This document shows, in pieces, positions 26,488 through 35,338 of a stretch of DNA of 64,000 bases. The DNA is from Methylobacterium radiodurans (GTDB lineage Bacteria; Pseudomonadota; Alphaproteobacteria; Rhizobiales; Beijerinckiaceae), in the NCBI RefSeq assembly GCF_003173735.1, contig NZ_CP029551.1:2070001-2134000 (forward strand), given 5' to 3'. Positions within the stretch are counted from its first letter, which is position 1. The number at the start of each line of letters is the position of its first letter. A program made the position numbers and the translations under genes. Under the pieces are notes generated by a model. That model was not told the origin of the DNA. It saw only the letters and a list, made by a program, of their open reading frames with translations, and made no database searches.

Positions 26488-28206
26488 ATGGCCCTGAGAA
26501 TGGCACAGCCTTGGCCCCACCCCAAGACCGGCGTTTTTTGGTTCCGGCGCGCTGTGCCGAAGGATCTCCGCGCACTCATCGGCAAGGTCGAGGAACTCGT
26601 CAGCCTCAAGACCAAGGACCCGGCCGAAGCCCGCGTCCGCTACGCTAAGCTGTCGGCTGAGGTTGAAGCTCGCTGGGCGAACCTCCGAGCTGGCGCGCGC
26701 AAGCTGACGGAGCGGGATGCGCACGCTCTTGCCGCCTCAGCTCACGATGAATGGCTGGAACTGCATCGCGACGATCCTAGCTTCCAATCTGGATGGCGTA
26801 CCGAACTCTATGCGACGCTGTGGACGGCTGAGCCGCTCCCCGAGATCGAGGCTCAACCCGGCGTACCCGGTGCAGTACCCATCACGAATATTTTCTACCG
26901 GTCGATGCGGCTGAGGTGCTTCCAAGAGGCGGACAGCATCCTCTCTCGCAACGGCTTCGTCGTCGATGAATGGAGCCGGTTAAAGCTGGCTAGAGCCATT
27001 GGCGCAGCACTTCAGAGGGCGAGCCTGACTCTTGGCCGCGCAGCCCAAGGCGAGATCGTGCACAACGACGCGCTCGGACGCGATTCGCCTGAGGCTGCCA
27101 AGGCGCTGAGCGGCGCGCTGTCGCCCACGCCGCCGGCATCTTCGCGACCGGCGAGGCAGCCCGCAGTCGCGAAGCCGCTGTCGCTGACCGGCCTTTTCGA
27201 GGCATGGTGGCGAGAGGCAAAGGGCGTGGGACGCAAGCCCAGCACGCACGAAAGCTACGAGAAAACCGTCCGCTACCTCATCGCCTTCCTCAAGCACGAC
27301 GATGCCACGCGCGTGACGGCGGAGGACATCGTCGCCTTCAAGGATCACAGGCTCGCGACACCGTCGAAGCGCACCGGCAAGGTGCCTTCCGCCAAGACGG
27401 TCAAGGATAGCGACCTTGCCGCGCTGAAGACGTTGTTCGGCTGGGCGGTGATCAATCGTAAGCTCCCGACCAATCCGGCGGCCGGGCTGACGATCAAGGT
27501 TGGCAAGAAGCAGCGCCTAAGGCCGAAGGGCTTCGTCGAAGCCGAGGCGCATGCCATCCTCTCGGCCGCCTTGCACTACGTGCCCGGCCCACGGGAGGAT
27601 GCGCGCACGGCCGCCGCGAAGCGTTGGCTGCCATGGCTGTGTGCGTTCAGCGGCGCGCGTGTCGGCGAGATGGGGCAGCTCCGCCGCCAGGATCTCCGGC
27701 GTGAGGGCGACCTGTGGGTGCTTCACATTACGCCCGAGGCCGGGACGGTGAAGACCGACGAGGCGCGCGAAGTGGTCCTGCACCAGCAGCTTATCAAACT
27801 CGGCTTTCCGGCCTTCGTCCAGGCTAGCGCCGAGGGGCCACTGTTTCTGACGCCGGGGAAGGGCGGTGACGTGCTCGGCCCCCTCGCTGGCTTGTTGAAC
27901 CGGATGCGCGAGTTCGTTCGGCCCGTCGTGCCGGACCCGAACGTTCAGCCGAATCACGGGTGGCGGCACCTGTTCACGACGATCTGCGAGGAGGCGGAGA
28001 TCAACTACCGCGTCTATAACGCGATCATGGGTCATGCCGGGCGCACGGCGGCCGACAGCTACGGCGACGTGACGCTGAAGGCCAAGGCTGCGGCCATACG
28101 CAAGCTGCCGTCGTTCGATCTCGACAAGCTCCGGGCGATTGTAGCCGTCCAGAGTGAGGTGGGCGACCGCGCGTTCGCGGTTGGTTCTGCCGACCCACGC
28201 GCTTGA
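26488..28206 (+). CDS. Tyrosine recombinase (phage-type integrase)
   Basis: The integrase is about 572 residues and probably catalyses insertion at the tRNA-Leu. The N-terminus has the DUF6538-like pattern PWPHPKTGVFWFRRAVPKDL near residue 8. A SAM-like core-binding domain starts near 235 (LTGLFEAWWREAKGVGRKPSTHESYEKTV). The catalytic domain has Arg in SGARVGEMGQLRRQDL, HGWRHLFTTI (HxxR), GHAGRTAADSYGDV with the tyrosine, and a mid-domain KTDEAREV. All tetrad positions are present, so it looks active. GTG 26479 is an alternative start. Confidence 0.9.
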   Translation: MALRMAQPWPHPKTGVFWFRRAVPKDLRALIGKVEELVSLKTKDPAEARVRYAKLSAEVEARWANLRAGARKLTERDAHALAASAHDEWLELHRDDPSFQSGWRTELYATLWTAEPLPEIEAQPGVPGAVPITNIFYRSMRLRCFQEADSILSRNGFVVDEWSRLKLARAIGAALQRASLTLGRAAQGEIVHNDALGRDSPEAAKALSGALSPTPPASSRPARQPAVAKPLSLTGLFEAWWREAKGVGRKPSTHESYEKTVRYLIAFLKHDDATRVTAEDIVAFKDHRLATPSKRTGKVPSAKTVKDSDLAALKTLFGWAVINRKLPTNPAAGLTIKVGKKQRLRPKGFVEAEAHAILSAALHYVPGPREDARTAAAKRWLPWLCAFSGARVGEMGQLRRQDLRREGDLWVLHITPEAGTVKTDEAREVVLHQQLIKLGFPAFVQASAEGPLFLTPGKGGDVLGPLAGLLNRMREFVRPVVPDPNVQPNHGWRHLFTTICEEAEINYRVYNAIMGHAGRTAADSYGDVTLKAKAAAIRKLPSFDLDKLRAIVAVQSEVGDRAFAVGSADPRA

Positions 28207-28210
28207 GGCA

Positions 28211-28334
28211 GGTCGCCCGACCGAACTTCCGTCGTTAGGCCAGCTTACCGAGCGCGGCCGTGGTCTCGGCCTTGCCAATTTCATCGGGATCCTCAAGACT
28301 GCCGTGCCAAGTTATCATGGTCTTGTTCTCGTGA
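28211..28334. repeat. Degenerate direct repeat, copy A (pair with 31689-31812)
   Basis: The stretch directly after the integrase stop matches the stretch directly after the RecD2 stop. Shared blocks include CCAGCTTACCGAGCGC versus TCAGCTTGCCGAGCGC, then ATCGGGAT, and ATCATGGTCTTGTTCTCG versus GCATGGTCTTTGCTCG. Copy A ends in an inverted repeat, CCAAGTTATCA (28307-28317) against TGATAACCTGG (28332-28342), that copy B lacks. Confidence 0.6.
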
Positions 28335-28387
28335 TAACCTGGTAGTTCCATTGCGGCATTTAAAGTCTCCAATTGGAGTTCGAACAT

Positions 28388-28681
28388 CTAAGAATGTGGA
28401 CTTTCCATGTTTCTCCGGTAACCCGCCTCAAGTTCGTCCTCTTCCTCGATCTCAAGAGATTGAAGGAACGAGATAAATGCCGATTTAGCCTTTGCTGAAG
28501 AGAGTCTCAACGTAACGTCGGACGTCGGGCCTTTTACAAATAGTTGCCCGTTTTTTGATGATATTGTAAATCCACACGCGCTACGCTCATTTTCTACGCC
28601 CTCAACTAGGCAGTCTCTAGTCTCGTCATCATCAATCTCGTTCGTTTCGTGCCATTCCTCAAAATCTGTTATGGTAGGCAT
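28388..28681 (-). CDS. Hypothetical acidic protein, 97 residues
   Basis: The gene is visibly AT-richer than its surroundings. The product starts MPTITDFEEWHETNEIDDDE and is strongly acidic (repeated EIEEEDELEAG near the end). The middle, FTISSKNGQLFVKGPTSDVTLRLSS, looks like beta strands. No signal peptide or membrane helix is seen. Small acidic proteins in islands are often immunity or anti-restriction factors, but nothing here proves that. Confidence 0.55.
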   Translation of the reverse strand: MPTITDFEEWHETNEIDDDETRDCLVEGVENERSACGFTISSKNGQLFVKGPTSDVTLRLSSAKAKSAFISFLQSLEIEEEDELEAGYRRNMESPHS

Positions 28682-28819
28682 ATGAACCTCACAGATAAAC
28701 CTTGGGCCGGAATAATTCGCAGCCCATGATCCCTAACTTCACCCGCCCAAGCCCAAAATCCAAAGCACCTAGGACGGCGCACCTCAATATAGTGCTCGAC
28801 GCGGAGTTGGGCAGGCTTA

Positions 28820-28985
28820 CCATGAGGCCGGAGATCGACCTCGCAAAGGCGCTGCCGTGGGTCGAGAGGAAAACGGCAAGACGCTTTCGCCTTCGCAGAA
28901 GGACGCGATGCGGCTGATGCTCCGCGCGAAGCTCGCAGGGATATCGGAGGTTCAGGTGTCGGCAACACGGCGCTTCAGGAAGCTC
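28820..28985 (+). pseudogene. Decayed fragment of a RecD2-type helicase gene
   Basis: The stretch encodes PEIDLAKALPWVERKT, then, after a one-base frame change, sequence corresponding to TLSPSQ..AVRL. This matches PEIDLAKALPWVEGKT in the intact helicase at about 30424-30540. The following part corresponds to the Walker A region but is corrupted (GGSGVGNT instead of GGPGVGKT). It is therefore a truncated, frameshifted duplicate about 55 codons long. Confidence 0.7.
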
Positions 28986-28987
28986 TC

Positions 28988-29374
28988 GTGCACGCGCTTC
29001 TGAAGGGCACGGCCGGCAGTAGGCCGACCCTGCTGCTCGATGCCCTCAACATCTGGGGCACCAACGTCATCATCTTCGCCTTGTGGTTCTGGACGACGGA
29101 TCGCGGCGGCGCGGCCTTACGCGGGCACCCGAAGGCGGGAGAGCCGGACTTCCTGTTCCCGCAGATGACCCTCAACCCGCAGGAGCCACAGACCCATTTC
29201 GTGCCCGGCTTCGTGGACTACCTGTTCCTCGCCTTTACCAACGCAACCGCCTTTTCGCCCACCGACACGCTGCCCCTCACGGCACGGGCCAAGCTGCTGA
29301 TGATGGCCGAGGCGCTGATCTCGCTGCTGACCGTGGCGCTGGTCGCAGCGCGGGCTGTGAACATCCTCGCGTAG
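28988..29374 (+). pseudogene. C-terminal part of a bacterial integral membrane protein
   Basis: An open frame of 128 codons encodes two strong helices, LLLDALNIWGTNVIIFALWFW and LLMMAEALISLLTVALVAAR. A conserved-looking loop, FVDYLFLAFTNATAFSPTDT, lies between them. From memory such proteins are about 200 residues with further N-terminal helices, so this seems beheaded. It begins right where the RecD2 fragment ends, with only a GTG as possible start. It may still be translated. Confidence 0.55.
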
Positions 29375-29483
29375 CGGAGAACGAGCGGTCGCCGGGCTTC
29401 GAGCGAATCAGTTCGGGTGCCCCCACATTGCAGGTTCGTCCGTCGCCTGACCGCGACTCTGAGTTGCAGACGTCTCGCCCCCC

Positions 29484-31688
29484 GTGAACGCTCGGCCGCC
29501 GACCCACGCCCCTGCGCCGAAGGAAACACTCGCCGGAACCGTCGAGCGGGTGACCTTCCACAACGCCGACAACGGCTTCTGCGTCCTGAAGGTGCAGGCG
29601 CGCGGCAAGCGCGACCTCGTACCGGTGATCGGGCACGCTCCGGCCATTGGCGCAGGGGAGTGGGTGGTTGCGACCGGCCTGTGGTTCACTGACCGCCAGC
29701 ACGGACTCCAGTTCAAAGCCGAAACGCTGAAGGTCACGCCGCCGACCGGAGCCGAAGGCATCGAGAAGTATCTCGCCTCCGGCTACATGCGCGGCATCGG
29801 TCCGGCCATGGCCAAGCGCATCGTGGCGATGTTCGGCGAGGCCACCTTCGAGATCATCGAGGGTGAACCAGACCGCCTGAAGGAGGTCGCAGGCATCGGT
29901 CCCACACGCGCCGCACGAATCGTCGCCGGCTGGGCTGAGCAGAAGGCGGTGCGCGAGATCATGCTGTTCCTGCACGCGCACGGTGTCGGCACGGCGCGGT
30001 CGGTGCGCATCTTCAAGACCTACGGCCATGAGGCGATCAGCGTCATGACCGAGGATCCTTACCGGCTGGCGCGCGACATCCGTGGGATCGGCTTCAAGAC
30101 GGCCGACGCTATCGCGATGAAGCTCGGCCTGACGAAAGACGCGCCGCAGCGGCTGCGGGCCGGCATCTCGTTCGCGCTCCAGACGGCCACCGATGAGGGT
30201 CACTGCGCCCTGCCGGTCGCCGAACTTGTCAAGCTCGCGACCGAGCTCCTCGGCGTCGAGGCTCCGCTGATTCGCTCGGCGTTGCTCGACGTGCTCGACA
30301 CAGGCGAGGTGGTGCAGGACATCATCGGCGACAAAGCCTGCATCTTCCTGGCCGGCCTCCACGCGGCCGAGCGCGTCATCGCCGAGCGCCTGCTCCACCG
30401 CATTAAGGGCGAGCCGCCTTGGCCCGAAATCGATCTCGCTAAAGCGCTGCCTTGGGTCGAGGGCAAGACTGGCAAGACACTTTCACCCTCACAAGCTGAG
30501 GCCGTGCGGCTCGTGGTGGGCGCGAAGCTCGCGGTGATCACCGGCGGTCCCGGTGTTGGCAAGACCAGCACCCTCGACACGATCCTGCGCATCCTGTGCG
30601 CCAAGGGCACGCGGGTGCTGCTCGCCGCGCCGACCGGACGTGCCGCCAAGCGCATGAGCGAGCAAACGGGTCTCGAGGCCAAGACCATCCACCGCCTGCT
30701 GGAGATCGACCCGAAGCACGGCGGCTTCTCGCGCAATGAGGAGAACCCGCTCGCCTGCGACCTGCTCGTAGTGGACGAGACCTCGATGGTCGATGTGCCG
30801 CTGATGAACGCGCTGACCAAAGCCGTGCCGGGGCACGCCGGCCTGCTTCTCGTCGGCGACGTCGATCAGCTTCCTTCGGTCGGTCCCGGTCAGGTGCTGG
30901 CCGACATCATCGGCTCGGGGCGCGTGCCGGTGGCGCGGCTGACGGAGGTATTCCGGCAGGCTGCAGAGAGTCGCATCGTCGTCAACGCTCACCGCATTAA
31001 CGCGGGCAAGATGCCTGAGCCCGCACCGCGCGGCGGCGAGAGCGATTTTCACCTCATCGAGATCGACGAGCCAGAGGCGGGCGTCGCAAAGCTGATCGAG
31101 GTGGTGACGAAGCGCATCCCGGCCCGCTTCGGGCTCGACCCCGTGCGCGACGTGCAGGTGCTGACCCCGATGCAGCGCGGCGTCCTCGGCGCGAGGAACC
31201 TCAACCATGAGCTTCAGGCCGTGCTGAACCCGGACCCGCCAACCTCTATCGAGCGGTTCGGCTGGCGTTTCTCACCGGGCGACCGGGTGATGGAGAGCCA
31301 GAACGACTACGACCGCGAGGTCTTCAACGGCGACCTCGGCACGGTGGCGCGGATCGACGAGGACGAGGGCGCAGTGATCGTCAGCTTCGAGGGGCGTGAG
31401 GTCGTCTACCCGTTCGGCGAACTTGATACGCTGGTGCCAGCCTATGCCACGACCATCCACAAGTCGCAGGGTTCAGAGTACCCGGCGGTGGTGATCCCGC
31501 TGACCACGGGGCATTGGACCATGCTGGCCCGCAACCTCCTCTACACGGCGGTCACGCGCGGCAAGCGCCTCGTGGTGCTGATCGGGCAGAAGAAGGCCGT
31601 TAGTATTGCGGTGCGCGGCGGGAATATGAGGCCCCGCTGGACAAAGCTGCAAGAGTGGCTCAGCAGCCGCAACGTCCAACGCACGTGA
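29484..31688 (+). CDS. RecD2-like SF1B DNA helicase
   Basis: This 734-residue ATP-dependent 5'-3' helicase has an N-terminal OB-like part (residues 10-95) and tandem helix-hairpin-helix motifs (MRGIGPAMAKRIV near 103, VAGIGPTRAARIV near 135). The motor has Walker A GGPGVGKTST near 353, Walker B LLVVDETSMVD near 425, and VGDVDQLPSVGPGQVL. The C-terminal UvrD_C2 block carries ATTIHKSQGSEYPAVV near 655. No RecB or RecC is nearby, as expected for RecD2. It starts at GTG 29484. In the island it may serve replication, repair or anti-recombination. Confidence 0.9.
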   Translation: MNARPPTHAPAPKETLAGTVERVTFHNADNGFCVLKVQARGKRDLVPVIGHAPAIGAGEWVVATGLWFTDRQHGLQFKAETLKVTPPTGAEGIEKYLASGYMRGIGPAMAKRIVAMFGEATFEIIEGEPDRLKEVAGIGPTRAARIVAGWAEQKAVREIMLFLHAHGVGTARSVRIFKTYGHEAISVMTEDPYRLARDIRGIGFKTADAIAMKLGLTKDAPQRLRAGISFALQTATDEGHCALPVAELVKLATELLGVEAPLIRSALLDVLDTGEVVQDIIGDKACIFLAGLHAAERVIAERLLHRIKGEPPWPEIDLAKALPWVEGKTGKTLSPSQAEAVRLVVGAKLAVITGGPGVGKTSTLDTILRILCAKGTRVLLAAPTGRAAKRMSEQTGLEAKTIHRLLEIDPKHGGFSRNEENPLACDLLVVDETSMVDVPLMNALTKAVPGHAGLLLVGDVDQLPSVGPGQVLADIIGSGRVPVARLTEVFRQAAESRIVVNAHRINAGKMPEPAPRGGESDFHLIEIDEPEAGVAKLIEVVTKRIPARFGLDPVRDVQVLTPMQRGVLGARNLNHELQAVLNPDPPTSIERFGWRFSPGDRVMESQNDYDREVFNGDLGTVARIDEDEGAVIVSFEGREVVYPFGELDTLVPAYATTIHKSQGSEYPAVVIPLTTGHWTMLARNLLYTAVTRGKRLVVLIGQKKAVSIAVRGGNMRPRWTKLQEWLSSRNVQRT

Positions 31689-31812
31689 GTTCGGCTGCTC
31701 GACCGAGCCCTACTGGTTGGGTCAGCTTGCCGAGCGCAGCCGCTGGGACTCACCGATACCATCGGGATTATGCTGACCGCCGGGCCACGTCAGCATGGTC
31801 TTTGCTCGCGAT
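31689..31812. repeat. Degenerate direct repeat, copy B (pair with 28211-28334)
   Basis: This is the second copy of the element found after the integrase gene, again starting right after a stop codon. It has the same block order but has lost the terminal inverted repeat. It may be a remnant of a gene, a small mobile element or a structured 3' untranslated region. Between here and 31919 no gene is seen. Confidence 0.6.
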
Positions 31813-31919
31813 GGCGCGGTTGCCTTGCCGCCCGCACAAACTCCCCGCAGTCCAGTCTTGGCGTCGCGGGCCGGTGGTGGCCGCACGGATCGGTTCAGGG
31901 ATGGGAAGGCGCTGCGCAG

Positions 31920-32401
31920 ATGCCGGTCAGCAGGATGGACCTCGCAGACGCGGGCTCACCGGAGGCGCTTGTCAAACGCATCCTACAGGCAGAGCCAAAC
32001 CTTCCGGTGCCTATGCCGATCCAGGAGCTGTGCACGGGGCTCGGCATCCGCAGGATTGAGGAACTCGCTCCGACGATTTCGAGAGCGGCCTCCTGACCGA
32101 CGCGAAACGGTCCGAAGGCACGATCCTCGCTAAGCGCGGGGCCGAGCCGCGTCGCCGCTTTACCACCGCGCACGAACTCCACCACTTCCTGATGGCGCAC
32201 CACGAGCCGGATCAGCCCGGCCGGTTCCAGTGCAAGAGTGTGGACCTGCTCCGTCTCAAAGCGAAGGCGGGCGACCAGCGGCAACGCAGAGAGGTGGAGG
32301 CCAACCGCCTCGCCGCCCCCGGGCTGCTGCCCCCGCACCTACTGCGCAGGGCCATGGCGGCTTCTCGCAAGCCACTGTCATGGCTGAGAATGCAAGTATG
32401 A
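31920..32401 (+). pseudogene. ImmA/IrrE-family metallo-endopeptidase, frameshifted
   Basis: The first frame reads MDLADAGSPEALVKRILQAE, then MPIQELCTGLGIRRIEELAP, as in ImmA/IrrE proteins. The sequence then continues in another frame from about 32070: SGLLTDAKRSEGTILAKRG and RFTTAHELHHFLMAHH with the zinc motif HExxH (HELHH), then EVEANRLAAPGLLPP. In ordinary family members the two parts are one polypeptide. The C-terminus is also short. A gene of this kind normally cleaves a phage or ICE repressor. Confidence 0.7.
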
Positions 32402-32509
32402 TACATAAAAGTGACAGGATTGCGATTTGTGGGCTGTCAGCTCTTTTTCAAAAAAATCCACAAGGTTGGCCTGATGCCCTATCTGCCTACGCTGAGGTAG
32501 GATGACAGA

Positions 32510-34021
32510 ATGTCGAGTTCAGAAGCCGTCTCTGCAAAGCGGGTGATCCCAGCCCTCCGATTCAAGCAGTGGCTTGATCGCTGGAATGACTATGACTTCA
32601 GTGAGGAGTTTCTCCGTAGGAAACCTCCTGAGCACATCTATATGTTTTCGCTTAGGGCTGCAGAACTGCGGGCACTTAGCGATGTCTACAAGCGTGAAAG
32701 ACAGGGCTCAGCCGCTGAGGGCATCCAGCGGGTTCGCGACACGACGCGGACAGGTCGCATTCAGAATTATGTCCGGTACGGGTATCCCTACGGCGATCTC
32801 AAAGAACCTCAGCGAACGGACGAGACGAGTTCACTTCGGAAGCCAGGGTGGCTGCCGACGGCTATTGTAATAAATATCTTGTTGGCGGACGATGAGCGAC
32901 ACGGTCGTAAAGTCTCAGAAGGCTGTCACGCGGCCATAAAAGATTTAGGCGATGGACGATTTGAAATCATTGTACCATCGAAAATGGAAACCAGCGAAGG
33001 CGGGTTGGCTCCATTTGAGGTCATCGATGGGCAACATAGATTGTGGGCCTTCGATGCTGAAGTAGGCGAAGAGCCACTACCGGACGACTTCGAGTTACCA
33101 GTAGTTGCGTACCATGGGCTCGATATCTCATGGCAAGCCTATCTATTTTGGTCGATCAACGTATCGCCAAAAAGAATCAATCCGAGTCACGCTTTCGATC
33201 TCTACCCGCTCTTACGGACGCAAGATTGGCTGGATCGCGTCGGCGAGCTGAATGTGTATAGAGAAGCACGTGCTCAGGAATTGACGGAGCAAATGTACGC
33301 TCACGAATCTAGTCCCTGGCGTAACCGTATCAATATGTTAGGTGAGCGGGGCGGCAGCGGCGTCAGTCAAGCCGCTTGGGTTAGAACATTACTCCAGACG
33401 TTTCTCAGTACAGGTAGAGGACAGGGACGGGCGGGTTTATTTCAGGCGAATCTTTCTGATGGGATTGAGCCTCTAGATTGGACTCGATCACAACAAACCG
33501 CGTTTATTATACGTCTCTGGTCTGATATTAGCGCTTCGCTTGAGCGCAACAAGAATCTGTACTGGATCAGAAAATTTGAGACACCCGAGATGGCATTTGA
33601 AGATAAGCGATCTATGCTTAATCAAGATCAAGGATTGAGAGCCATTCACGCTGCTGCAAACGACATATTCTACCATAGTGCTCAAGTTTGGCAGCTTGAT
33701 CGTTGGATACTCCGGTCAAACGACGATATTGAGCTTTACTCTTCGGAAGTGAGCAGCGCACTTCTATCATTGGACAAGCAGCCCTTTAGGCAGTTCATTG
33801 CGGAGTTTGCGGATCAGCTCACATATTTTGATTGGCGTTCCTTTGATGGTCCCGGCGTCAGGAGCGACGAGGGTGGAGAAGAACTCCTGCTACAAAAGCG
33901 CGCCTATCGCGGCAGTGGCGGCTACGCGGTACTTCGCGAAGACCTGTTGCGCAAGCTAACAGAGGCCAATGGTAGCGTGGGGCGTACTGCGAGCACACTG
34001 CTATTCGAGATGACCGCTTAA
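32510..34021 (+). CDS. DGQHR-domain protein (DndB/DpdB-like)
   Basis: The 503-residue protein carries the diagnostic motif VIDGQHRLWAF at residues 171-181, followed by VVAYHGLDISWQAYLFWSIN and VSPKRINPSHAFDLYPLL. DGQHR proteins share a ParB/Srx-like fold; known ones are DndB (regulator of DNA phosphorothioation) and DpdB (7-deazaguanine insertion in DNA). Here there are no dndCDE or dpdA genes. It is the first gene of an AT-richer three-gene operon; the ATG of the next gene directly abuts its TAA. A GAGGTAGG lies about 10 bases upstream. Its role in DNA marking is inferred from its methylase partner. Confidence 0.82.
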   Translation: MSSSEAVSAKRVIPALRFKQWLDRWNDYDFSEEFLRRKPPEHIYMFSLRAAELRALSDVYKRERQGSAAEGIQRVRDTTRTGRIQNYVRYGYPYGDLKEPQRTDETSSLRKPGWLPTAIVINILLADDERHGRKVSEGCHAAIKDLGDGRFEIIVPSKMETSEGGLAPFEVIDGQHRLWAFDAEVGEEPLPDDFELPVVAYHGLDISWQAYLFWSINVSPKRINPSHAFDLYPLLRTQDWLDRVGELNVYREARAQELTEQMYAHESSPWRNRINMLGERGGSGVSQAAWVRTLLQTFLSTGRGQGRAGLFQANLSDGIEPLDWTRSQQTAFIIRLWSDISASLERNKNLYWIRKFETPEMAFEDKRSMLNQDQGLRAIHAAANDIFYHSAQVWQLDRWILRSNDDIELYSSEVSSALLSLDKQPFRQFIAEFADQLTYFDWRSFDGPGVRSDEGGEELLLQKRAYRGSGGYAVLREDLLRKLTEANGSVGRTASTLLFEMTA

Positions 34022-35338
34022 ATGCCAATTTCAACGGTTGTATTGCATCAGGCAGATCGACGGTTCTTTCTGGCAGCGCTTGCAACCTTCGCCGGAAAAA
34101 ATCGTACCCAATGGTTGGGGGCCGGCCATAGCGCCTCCAATGGACAGTTGCCGAAAACATGGACACAAGTTGCTCAGCTGCCCGCGCAGCAAGTGATCGA
34201 TGTCCTGGCCGCATCCGCCCCAAACCATTGTATAGATGCTTGGAGCTATGTCTCTCGGGCCGTATCTTCATTGCTGTCTGGCGATGGGCATGCCTGCCGT
34301 CATCTCGCTTATTATGCGCAGTTGCGTGCAGGCATGTGCATTCTCGCGAACGTTGGGGTAGGAATATTTAATCGTATCAATTTCGTAGTGGACGCCACCG
34401 GGGCTGTACAACGGCTAGACCCTGTTCCGGGCGGCGGCAATCGCGGCGGGATAGGTACACATGAGGTGGTATGGGACGCCCTCAATGCGTGGGGCACCGG
34501 CGTGGTCACGGCACAATACTTTGCTGATGCAATCAAAATCAGAGGTGTAAGTCTCAGGGATCTGCTTTTGATTGTTTGGCCAGGGATTTCAATTCAAAAC
34601 GTAGCGTCCGATATTATTCAAAGCTGGGGTCTCGACCTTCAGCGTGGCAAGACGGATCATTCAGAAAGAAATGTCTCTAGTTACGCACAGCATGCGCTCA
34701 ATCCAGTGAATCCGCCAACGAATAACGTCGTAACATATGTATCTGAAACATGGAAGGTTTTAGAACCTACTTCTGCATCTGCGTATGACGCTCTAGATCG
34801 CTATCTATTGCGTGCGTTGCTGCAGAACCATCACAGAAGAGTTTCCGGAGACACCAACTACGCTGCTGGGCCAATAGGGCAACGTTATGCGCAGCTGCCG
34901 CAGAACTTAATGTCGTTAGTTGCCAGAGATTTCTTGGATGGCACCGTTGCAGACCCGGATCCCCAAGTTGTGAGGCTCGCGCTTTCAAACTCATCACCGG
35001 CAGGGCCGATAGAGATGCTGTCGCGCGCAATATTGTTGGTGCGAGCTGCCTCAGGTTTTACTCATACCTCATTTGCAGACGCTGGAATCAATATATCTGC
35101 CGGAGCAATGCGTCCTTGGATCAATCAATGGGCCGAGGAGCGCGGTTTTTGGTCGCCAAGTAGGCCGTTAGTAGATCCTATTGATCTTTGGGCTGATATA
35201 GAAATCGCACTTCTTGATCTTGAGCAATCAATCAATCCGCCGCCAAATTCTATGAGCGATTGGATAAAGAAGACTCAAAACGGCCTTCCGACAATTGCTG
35301 AAGTCGAGCGTGCCGGCGTTTGGAGCTTGTCCGCATGA
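34022..35338 (+). CDS. Unknown protein, 438 residues, middle gene of the DGQHR-methylase operon
   Basis: No family was recognised. The protein begins MPISTVVLHQADRRFFLAAL, has no signal peptide or membrane span, and looks mostly helical. Notable parts are HCIDAWSYVSRAVSSLLSGDGHACRHLAYYAQLRAGM near residue 74, VDATGAVQRLDPVPGGGNRGGIGTHEVVWDALNAWG near 122, and FDLE-type acidic helices near the end (LWADIEIALLDLEQ). Its start abuts the DGQHR gene stop, and its stop overlaps the methylase ATG (ATGA). Such tight coupling to both partners suggests that it forms a complex with them. AT content is similar across all three genes, pointing to joint transfer. Confidence 0.75.
   Translation: MPISTVVLHQADRRFFLAALATFAGKNRTQWLGAGHSASNGQLPKTWTQVAQLPAQQVIDVLAASAPNHCIDAWSYVSRAVSSLLSGDGHACRHLAYYAQLRAGMCILANVGVGIFNRINFVVDATGAVQRLDPVPGGGNRGGIGTHEVVWDALNAWGTGVVTAQYFADAIKIRGVSLRDLLLIVWPGISIQNVASDIIQSWGLDLQRGKTDHSERNVSSYAQHALNPVNPPTNNVVTYVSETWKVLEPTSASAYDALDRYLLRALLQNHHRRVSGDTNYAAGPIGQRYAQLPQNLMSLVARDFLDGTVADPDPQVVRLALSNSSPAGPIEMLSRAILLVRAASGFTHTSFADAGINISAGAMRPWINQWAEERGFWSPSRPLVDPIDLWADIEIALLDLEQSINPPPNSMSDWIKKTQNGLPTIAEVERAGVWSLSA

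Noticed and set aside
28669..28968. Minus-strand 99-codon frame overlapping the RecD2 fragment
   Set aside because: It runs antisense to the recognisable helicase fragment and has no ribosome site or motif.
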